The translations under genes were made by a program, and so were the position numbers. 64,000 nt of DNA. Origin: JAFMJV01 sp034436555 (lineage in GTDB: Bacteria > Chloroflexota > Limnocylindria > Limnocylindrales > CSP1-4). Positions within the stretch are counted from its first letter, which is position 1, and each line of letters opens with the position of its first letter. The DNA is taken from the NCBI GenBank assembly GCA_034436555.1, contig DAOTUU010000037.1:16577-80576 (forward strand). Direction: 5' to 3'. Positions 58,921 to 64,000 of the stretch are shown piece by piece. The notes below the pieces were generated by a model, which was not told the DNA's origin, made no database searches, and saw only the letters and a program-made list of their open reading frames with translations.

Positions 58921-59490
58921 TTGCGCGACCACGAAGGCCTTCTCCCCGTCACCGACCCCGCCGACCTGCTCGAGCGCGACCCATCCCGGATGCGCAACGA
59001 CATCAACCGCCTGGCCACGGAGCTGCACGATCTCGACCCGCACCTGGTGGAGCGCCTCTACCAGAACGTGCTCCTGCTGCTCGGACGGCGACCCGGCCTC
59101 CCGGAGGTCCGCGCCTACATCGCCGAGCTCCGGGTGACGATGGACGAGCGGATGCTCCGGGGTCTCGTGTGCCTGCCGCCCGTCGAGCCGCCGACGACGG
59201 CGGCCGACACCCGACGCCCCGCCGCCCCGATCGTCGTGGTCGGGACCCGCGTCCCGGGCGGTCGCGCGACCCGTGGGCCCGGCCGGCCCTCCTGGACCCG
59301 GGAGCTCTTCTGGGCGCGCTACCGCGACGCGTGCGGGCGGACGGGACCGCCCCACACCTACCGCTCCGTGGCGCCCCAGTTCCTGACCCTCGACGGCCAC
59401 CGGGGCGCGGACCCCGAGTATCTCCGCAAGCTCGTCCGGCGCTACGGCCTGCCGCCCGGGCTCGAGCCGGACGGCGGTCAGGCCGACTGA
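58921..59490 (+). CDS. Early phage protein, 189 aa, function unknown
   Basis: TTG start with AGAGGA about ten bases upstream. An N-terminal helical part (PSRMRNDINRLATELHDLD, VERLYQNVLLLLGRRPGLPE) and a C-terminal basic part (GPGRPSWTRELFWARYRDA, YLRKLVRRYGLPP) that may bind DNA. First gene after the LexA-type box. I do not recognise the family. Confidence 0.55.
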   Translation: MRDHEGLLPVTDPADLLERDPSRMRNDINRLATELHDLDPHLVERLYQNVLLLLGRRPGLPEVRAYIAELRVTMDERMLRGLVCLPPVEPPTTAADTRRPAAPIVVVGTRVPGGRATRGPGRPSWTRELFWARYRDACGRTGPPHTYRSVAPQFLTLDGHRGADPEYLRKLVRRYGLPPGLEPDGGQAD

Positions 59491-59510
59491 CGGCCCTCGG
59501 ACGGCCGGGG

Positions 59511-59647
59511 CCGGATTCCGTCCGGTCCAGCGTGTCGGACACCCGGATTGCGTCCGCTGAGACCCGGATTCCGTCCGGCGAGAGCCGGATTCCGTCGGGT
59601 CGGCGCGGGACCGACACCCGGATAAGAGCCCGGATAAGAACCCGGAT
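59511..59647 (+). repeat. Seven CCGGAT repeats, iteron-like
   Basis: CCGGAT occurs at 59511, 59543, 59564, 59585, 59618, 59630 and 59642. Four copies extend to CCGGATTSCGTCSG and two to CCGGATAAGA. Spacing is 12-33 bases, with 21 between copies 2, 3 and 4, all on one strand in a non-coding interval just before the RHH gene. Either an operator array or a replication origin. Confidence 0.75.
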
Positions 59648-59691
59648 TGCGGGTCTGTTTCCGACGGCGGGTCCGGGTGGACGCTGCGGGC

Positions 59692-59895
59692 ATGACCACG
59701 TACCGACCGAAGCGCAGCCTCACGGTCTCGATCCCGGAGGAGGTCGCCCGGCAGCTCGACGAGCTCGCCGAGGACGCCATCCGGCGCACCCGTGACCAGG
59801 CCTCGGTGCTGCTCGTCGAGGCCGTCACCCGGGCGATCCGTGAGCGGGCCCCGGCGAGCATCCCGACGGCCATCGATCCGGAGGGTCCCCGGTGA
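59692..59895 (+). CDS. Ribbon-helix-helix DNA-binding protein
   Basis: A 67-aa protein: RSLTVSIPEEVARQLDELAED is an RHH strand and first helix, followed by a second helix (DQASVLLVEAVTRAIRE). Such dimers bind short direct repeats, and the CCGGAT array lies directly upstream, so autoregulation is likely. Stop overlaps the next GTG. Confidence 0.75.
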   Translation: MTTYRPKRSLTVSIPEEVARQLDELAEDAIRRTRDQASVLLVEAVTRAIRERAPASIPTAIDPEGPR

Positions 59896-60569
59896 GCGAT
59901 CAGGGACACCCCGAGGCACCCGAGGCACGCATGGACCTCCGCCTGCGCGAGCTCGAGGACGTCATCGAGCGCGGCCTCGCGACCTTCGTGGAGGTCGGCG
60001 AGGCGCTCCTCGAGATCCGTGACGGGCGCCTGTACCGCGCCACCCACGGGACGTTCGAGGCGTACTGCCGCGAGCGCTGGCGGATGAGTCGGGTCCACGC
60101 CCACCGCCTCATCGAGGCGTCCGAGGTCGTGTCGCTGTTACCCATGGGTAACACGGTGCCCACCGAGCGGGTCGCCCGGGAGCTCGTCCCCATCCTGCGC
60201 CGTGACCCGGTGTCGCTGCCCGCGGTGCTCGACGAGGCCGCCGATCGCTGCGGCACCGGCCCGGTCACCGCGGCCGCGGTCCGGGCGGTCGTGCGGGAGC
60301 GCCTCCGGACGATGGCCGCCCAGTCGGAGGCCGACATCCGCGACGCCACCGCCGACTGGACCGAGGCGCAGCGCGAGGCGCTGTCGGCCGACAGGATGCG
60401 CCGCCTGGGCGAGCTCCGGCGCCTGGTGCGCGATCTCGCCGCCCTGCCCGACCCCGAGACCTACGCCCACGCGTTCGCGCGCTGGCTCACCCCCGAGTTC
60501 CGCGAGGAGGCGAGCGCCGCGGAGCGCTGGCTCGCGGTGCTCCTGACCCGACTGGAGGCGACCCGATGA
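59892..60569 (+). CDS. Early phage protein with ParB-like HTH, 225 aa
   Basis: Residues 25-75 (VIERGLATFVEVGEALLEI, THGTFEAYCRERW, MSRVHAHRLIEAS) resemble the DUF3102/ParB-like entry with a helix-turn-helix in SRVHAHRLIEASEV. The C-terminal half is helical. GTG start overlaps the RHH stop. A DNA-binding role in replication or regulation is likely; exact function unknown. Confidence 0.6.
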   Translation: MSDQGHPEAPEARMDLRLRELEDVIERGLATFVEVGEALLEIRDGRLYRATHGTFEAYCRERWRMSRVHAHRLIEASEVVSLLPMGNTVPTERVARELVPILRRDPVSLPAVLDEAADRCGTGPVTAAAVRAVVRERLRTMAAQSEADIRDATADWTEAQREALSADRMRRLGELRRLVRDLAALPDPETYAHAFARWLTPEFREEASAAERWLAVLLTRLEATR

Positions 60570-61045
60570 GGGACGAGCTGCGGACCGCGGTCCGCGACAC
60601 CTGGGAACGCGCGCTCGACGAGGAGCGGACCGTCTCGGTCCCGGCCGTCGTCGATCGCGTCATCGCCACCCACCGCGCCCTGTATGGCCGGGAGATGGAG
60701 CGCCTCGGACGGGCGGCGCTCGTGCGCTGGGTCAAGGACCTCGCGCGCGCCGAGTCGGACGCGGACGGGCAGCTCAGCCTGTTCGGCCTGCCGGCCGTGA
60801 TCGCGCTCCCCGACCCCGCCGATGCCGACAGCTACGTCTACATGCGCACGCCCAGGGCCTCCTGGCCGGACGTCCAGGCCGGGCGCGCGCTGCGCATCGA
60901 CAACCTGCGCCGGGCACAGGCGCGGCTCGACGCCTACGACGGCGCCCTCGACGTGCTCCGGCCCGTCATGGAGGGCACGGACCTGACACTCGAGGAGGCG
61001 GTCCGGAGCCTGCGACCCGAGCCGACCACGGAGACCGACCGATGA
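60566..61045 (+). CDS. Early phage protein, 159 aa
   Basis: Helical N-terminus (VRDTWERALDEERTVSVPAV, VIATHRALYGREMERLG) followed by GQLSLFGLPAVIALPDP and YVYMRTPRASWPD. No motif recognised. ATGA overlaps on both sides place it in the YqaJ-RecT operon. Confidence 0.55.
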   Translation: MRDELRTAVRDTWERALDEERTVSVPAVVDRVIATHRALYGREMERLGRAALVRWVKDLARAESDADGQLSLFGLPAVIALPDPADADSYVYMRTPRASWPDVQAGRALRIDNLRRAQARLDAYDGALDVLRPVMEGTDLTLEEAVRSLRPEPTTETDR

Positions 61046-62013
61046 GCGCCCCCGAGGCCCGCTCCCCGGCCTGGCACGCGGAGCGCCGCGGGGGCCTCGG
61101 CTCGTCCGACGCACCCGCCATCCTCGGCCTGTCGCGCCATCGCCGGCCCATCGACATCTGGCTCGCCAAGGTGGGCGAGGCGCCCGAGGACGTCGACAAC
61201 CCGCTGATGGAGTGGGGACGCAGGCTCGAGGCCCCGGTCGCCGCCAAGGCGCGCGAGGTCACCGGCATCGACTGGCGGAGCTGGACGCCGGCGCTCCGGT
61301 GCCGGGACTGGCCGGTCGCCTTCGCCCATGTCGATCGGCGGGGCGTCCAGGACGAGCGGTACGTCGGACTCGAGGTCAAGACCGCGATGTCACCCCACGG
61401 CTGGGGGGAGCCGGGTGAGGCGTCGATCGCCGAGGCCCACGAGCTCATCCCGCCCGACCACGCCGTCCAGGTCGCCCATCAGCTGCTCGTGACCGGCTGG
61501 TCCGCCTGGTACGTCGCGGCGCTCGTGGGCTACCGCGACTTCCGCCTGTACCGCTTCACCCGGGACCAGGAGCACCTCGACGCGCTGCTCGCCGACGAGC
61601 GCGACTTCTGGCGACTCGTGGAGGAGCGCATCCCGCCCGAGCCCGATGGCTCCGACACCTACCGGGCCTTCCTGGCCCGCCGGCTGGGTCCCCTGACCGC
61701 GGAGCTGTCCGCGACGCCCGAGCAGCAGCTGCTGGGGGCCCGGGTGCTCGAGGCCAAGCGGGCGGCCGATGCCGCGACCGCCGCCTACGAGCTCGAGCGC
61801 CAGCGGCTCGATCGCTCGATGGGCGATGCCACGGCGCTGATCGGTCCGGGCTGGCGCGCCGCCCGCACCGCGCCCCGGACCAGCACCGCCTGGTCCCGGG
61901 TTGTCAGGGACGCGGCCGCCGAGGGCATGGACCTGGCGCCCCACATCGCCGCGCACACCAGCACCGGGGAGCCGGGCTTCCGGTTCCTGGCCACCGAGGA
62001 GGACCGATCATGA
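61042..62013 (+). CDS. YqaJ-type recombination exonuclease
   Basis: A 323-aa nuclease: WHAERRGGLGSSDAPAILG near the start, MEWGRRLEAPVAAKAREVTG, AHVDRR, GLEVKTAMS (E-x-K site) and HAVQVAHQLLVTGWSAWYVA. This is the lambda-exonuclease-like YqaJ fold. It resects double-stranded ends so that RecT can anneal. ATGA overlaps on both sides. Confidence 0.88.
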   Translation: MSAPEARSPAWHAERRGGLGSSDAPAILGLSRHRRPIDIWLAKVGEAPEDVDNPLMEWGRRLEAPVAAKAREVTGIDWRSWTPALRCRDWPVAFAHVDRRGVQDERYVGLEVKTAMSPHGWGEPGEASIAEAHELIPPDHAVQVAHQLLVTGWSAWYVAALVGYRDFRLYRFTRDQEHLDALLADERDFWRLVEERIPPEPDGSDTYRAFLARRLGPLTAELSATPEQQLLGARVLEAKRAADAATAAYELERQRLDRSMGDATALIGPGWRAARTAPRTSTAWSRVVRDAAAEGMDLAPHIAAHTSTGEPGFRFLATEEDRS

Positions 62014-63035
62014 CCGCCGCCGCAACCGCCCGCGCCACCAGCAACACGCCCGCCCGGGTGGATGAGACGACCCACCTCCCCGCCCTGGCGCGCGAGCTCG
62101 AGCGCCGCATGGACATCCTGCGCGACTCGGCGGCCTCGCTCGTCGACCCGGTCAAGCTCAAGGCGGTCGTGCTGGCCACGTTCACCCGGACGCCCGGCCT
62201 CTGGGACTGTGACCCGGTGTCGATCGCCCGGGCCGTCGTGGAGGCGGCCCAGGCCGGTCTCGAGCCGACGGGGTCGCTGGGAGGCGCCTACCTGGTGCCG
62301 CGGTGGAACGGCAAGACGCAGCAGCGCGAGGCCCAGCTGGTCATCGCCTACACCGGGCTCGTGAAGCTGGCACGCCGGTCGGGCGAGGTGGCACGCGTCG
62401 AGGCCCGGATCGTGCGCGCCCAGGACGAGTTCGACTTCGGCTACGGCCTGGCGCCCTGGATCACGCACCGGCCGACGCTCGGGTTGCCCGAGGACGCCCC
62501 CAACCCGATGACCCATGCCTATGCCGTCGCCCACTACCGGGACGGCAACGTCCAGTTCGACGTGATGAGCGCGGCCGAGATCCTGGCCATCAAGGCGCGC
62601 TCCACGTCCAAGGACCGGGACGGCAACGTCGTGGGCCCCTGGGTGACCGACGAGGCCGAGATGTGGCGCAAGACGGTCACGAGGCGGCTCGCAAAGTACC
62701 TGCCGCTCACGGTCGAGGCCCAGCGGGCCCTCGATGCCGAGGAGGCGATCGTCCCGGAGCCCGTGCCTGTCGGGACGCGGCGGGCCGCGCTCCCAGGTCG
62801 GATCGCCGCGCGCATCGTGGGGACGCCACCGCTCGCTGAGGCTCCGGCGCTCGCGTCGGGCGATGGACCGCCACCGCCACCGGTCGTCGAGGTGGCCTCG
62901 GGCGCGGATGAGCCCCGCCGCTGCGGCTCCGCCTCCCCGTACGGTGATGGCGGGACCTGCATCCTTCCCGACGGTCATCCGCAGCGACGGATGTGCACGG
63001 ACGGCTCGGCCACCTGGGAGCGACCCACGGCATGA
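62010..63035 (+). CDS. recT: RecT single-strand annealing protein
   Basis: A 341-aa protein with the RecT core: KAVVLATFTRTPGLWDCDP, VEAAQAGLEPTG, LVIAYTGLVKLARRSGEV, AEMWRKTVTRRLAKYLPL. It pairs with the YqaJ nuclease just upstream (ATGA overlap). Residues 280-341 form a tail with a Pro run and CGSA/CILP/MC cysteines that could bind zinc, unusual for RecT. Confidence 0.9.
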   Translation: MTAAATARATSNTPARVDETTHLPALARELERRMDILRDSAASLVDPVKLKAVVLATFTRTPGLWDCDPVSIARAVVEAAQAGLEPTGSLGGAYLVPRWNGKTQQREAQLVIAYTGLVKLARRSGEVARVEARIVRAQDEFDFGYGLAPWITHRPTLGLPEDAPNPMTHAYAVAHYRDGNVQFDVMSAAEILAIKARSTSKDRDGNVVGPWVTDEAEMWRKTVTRRLAKYLPLTVEAQRALDAEEAIVPEPVPVGTRRAALPGRIAARIVGTPPLAEAPALASGDGPPPPPVVEVASGADEPRRCGSASPYGDGGTCILPDGHPQRRMCTDGSATWERPTA

Positions 63036-63232
63036 CGCTCCTGCTCGGTCCCCTGCCCTGCGCCTCCTGCCATCGTCCGGTCAGCGTCGTGCGCCGGGGC
63101 GTGCCCATCAGCGGCCACCGCCCACGGTGCGGTGCGAGCAACCACCCGCCGTGCGTGACCGTGGAGTCCGCGGAGCTGCGCGAGGTGGTCGTCCTCGACG
63201 CCGACGGTGCGCGTCACCGGTGCCGGCCATGA
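63032..63232 (+). CDS. Small zinc-ribbon protein, 66 aa
   Basis: ATG overlaps the RecT stop. CASCHRP and CGASNHPPC give two Cys/His pairs that fit a zinc ribbon. The rest is beta-like (TVESAELREVVVLDADG). Nucleic-acid or protein partner unknown. Confidence 0.55.
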   Translation: MTLLLGPLPCASCHRPVSVVRRGVPISGHRPRCGASNHPPCVTVESAELREVVVLDADGARHRCRP

Positions 63233-63969
63233 CCGCCCAGTCGGACCCCTACGTCCGCGTCTACTACCGGATCCGGGACGACGAGCGCTTCGTCGACGTC
63301 TACCGCGACGACGCCGCGCTCGCGCTCTGGCTGCGGCTCCTGCTCCTGGCCGACGCGATGTACCCCACGTCCGCCCCCATCCCCCGGGGCGTCCGGAGGG
63401 CGGCCCTCGACACGCTCGTCCGAGCCGGCCTCGTGGAGCTGGTGCCGGACGACTGCTTCCGGATGCACGGGCTCGCCGCGGAGCGGGAGCGACAGTCCCG
63501 GCGCGGGCGGGCCGGCGCATCCGCCCGCTGGTCCGAGCGGGATGCGAACGCATCCCGGACGCACAGCGACCGCACTGCCGGGCGCGGCGGCGACGCACTG
63601 CACTCCGCTCCTCTCCGCTCCGCTCCTCTCCACTCCGCTCCGGACGCGGGCGATGCGAAGCCAACCGACGCCTACGACGTGATGCTCCTCGTCGAGCGCC
63701 TGACCCACCGCCCGTTCGCCTTCCGTGAGGGGAGCCCGGTCCACGACACCCTGGTCGGCGACGTGGCGACCCACGGCGCCGCCCGCATGGCGGCCGAGTA
63801 CCGGGCGATGCACGAGACCTCCGCGGCGCCGCTCGACGCCGCGCAGCTGGTGTTCGGCGTGCACAACGCGCTCCACCCGCTGATCCGGCCGCGTGCCCTG
63901 TCCGACGACGAGCGGCGCGAGGCCGAGGTCGAGGCGGCGATCCGCCTCGTGCGTGGAGGTGCCTCGTGA
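63229..63969 (+). CDS. Phage replication-type protein
   Basis: A 246-aa protein. Residues 8-75 (VRVYYRIRDDERFVDVYRDD, LALWLRLLLLADAMYP, LVRAGLVELV) match the N-terminal winged-helix part seen in phage replication initiators (O/DnaD-like); a Ser/Arg-rich middle contains a short repeat (HSAPLRSAPLHSAP). The C-terminal half (AYDVMLLVERLTHRPFAF) is helical. Initiator role is inference from domain and place. Confidence 0.6.
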   Translation: MTAQSDPYVRVYYRIRDDERFVDVYRDDAALALWLRLLLLADAMYPTSAPIPRGVRRAALDTLVRAGLVELVPDDCFRMHGLAAERERQSRRGRAGASARWSERDANASRTHSDRTAGRGGDALHSAPLRSAPLHSAPDAGDAKPTDAYDVMLLVERLTHRPFAFREGSPVHDTLVGDVATHGAARMAAEYRAMHETSAAPLDAAQLVFGVHNALHPLIRPRALSDDERREAEVEAAIRLVRGGAS

Positions 63970-64000
63970 TCGGCGAACTCGACGACGACTTCCCCATGGG
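63966..64000 (+). CDS. Partial CDS at window edge
   Basis: GTG 63966 overlaps the preceding stop and the frame (MIGELDDDFPMG) stays open to the end of the window. In this place a DnaC/DnaB-type protein is common, but nothing can be shown from 11 codons. Confidence 0.35.
   Translation, partial: MIGELDDDFPM

Noticed and set aside
59511..59647. CCGGAT repeats as a CRISPR array
   Set aside because: The repeat core is 6-14 nt with irregular spacing and no cas genes nearby; operator or iteron is a better reading.

Overview
The window reads as a very G+C-rich bacterial chromosome segment (1 to about 33.1 kb) joined to most of a siphovirus-type prophage (about 33.4 kb to the right edge). Codon use, many GTG starts, CCA-encoded tRNAs and the gene mix (EttA, BioY, rhomboid, GT2, S66 peptidase, serine beta-lactamase-like hydrolase, DUF6379) suggest a Chloroflexota-like lineage such as Limnocylindria/Ellin6529. 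That placement is inference; no rRNA or ribosomal protein is present to fix it. Many chromosomal starts have a TANNNT hexamer only 6-7 nt upstream and no Shine-Dalgarno sequence, so leaderless mRNAs appear common.

Chromosomal part. 0-6.6 kb: secreted Asp-box protein, DUF1801 protein, tRNA-Lys, HpaI-type aldolase, then a reverse-strand operon of aldehyde dehydrogenase, unrecognised 458-aa protein and S66 carboxypeptidase. 6.6-13.5 kb: a reverse-strand operon of MFS transporter, SLOG(LSDAT)-SLATT fusion and TIR-nSTAND-WD40 protein. The last two form a likely nucleotide-signalling immune system and are the most interesting item here. 13.6-20.7 kb: DALR-like/glycosyltransferase fusion, TPR-rhomboid protease, AAA_28 NTPase, GT2, LuxR-type regulator, EttA, GNAT. 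20.7-23.1 kb: a small island of toxin-antitoxin genes and wrecks next to tRNA-Arg (one intact PIN/Phd-type pair, a truncated RHH antitoxin, a PIN fragment, a frameshifted AbrB/RelE-type pair). 23.3-32.7 kb: secreted parallel beta-helix protein with a perfect 12-nt repeat linker, small membrane protein, serine hydrolase, secreted protein with a leaderless micro-ORF, EamA permease, ABC ATPase/permease, BioY, DUF6379 protein. tRNA-His follows at 33.06 kb.

Prophage part. Directly after tRNA-His come lysis-type genes (small membrane proteins, amidase endolysin), an HNH gene and a reverse-strand cargo block (secreted protein, frameshifted gene, NTF2-like protein, four small Cys-containing proteins). 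The forward late operon follows, with start/stop overlaps almost throughout: ParB-MTase interrupted by an intein, P27 small terminase, large terminase, SPP1-type portal, scaffold, HK97-type capsid, connector, closure, gp10-like and terminator proteins, tail tube, assembly chaperone with a probable -1 frameshift, tape measure, tail hub and glycine-rich fibre. An MmeI-like fused restriction-modification enzyme with its own promoter sits after the tail genes. Next is a regulatory interval with a perfect LexA-type palindrome and seven CCGGAT repeats, then early genes: RHH regulator, HTH proteins, YqaJ exonuclease, RecT annealase and a replication-type protein. No integrase or CI-like repressor lies inside the window, so the right end of the prophage is not seen.

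No CRISPR array, rRNA or intact insertion sequence was found.
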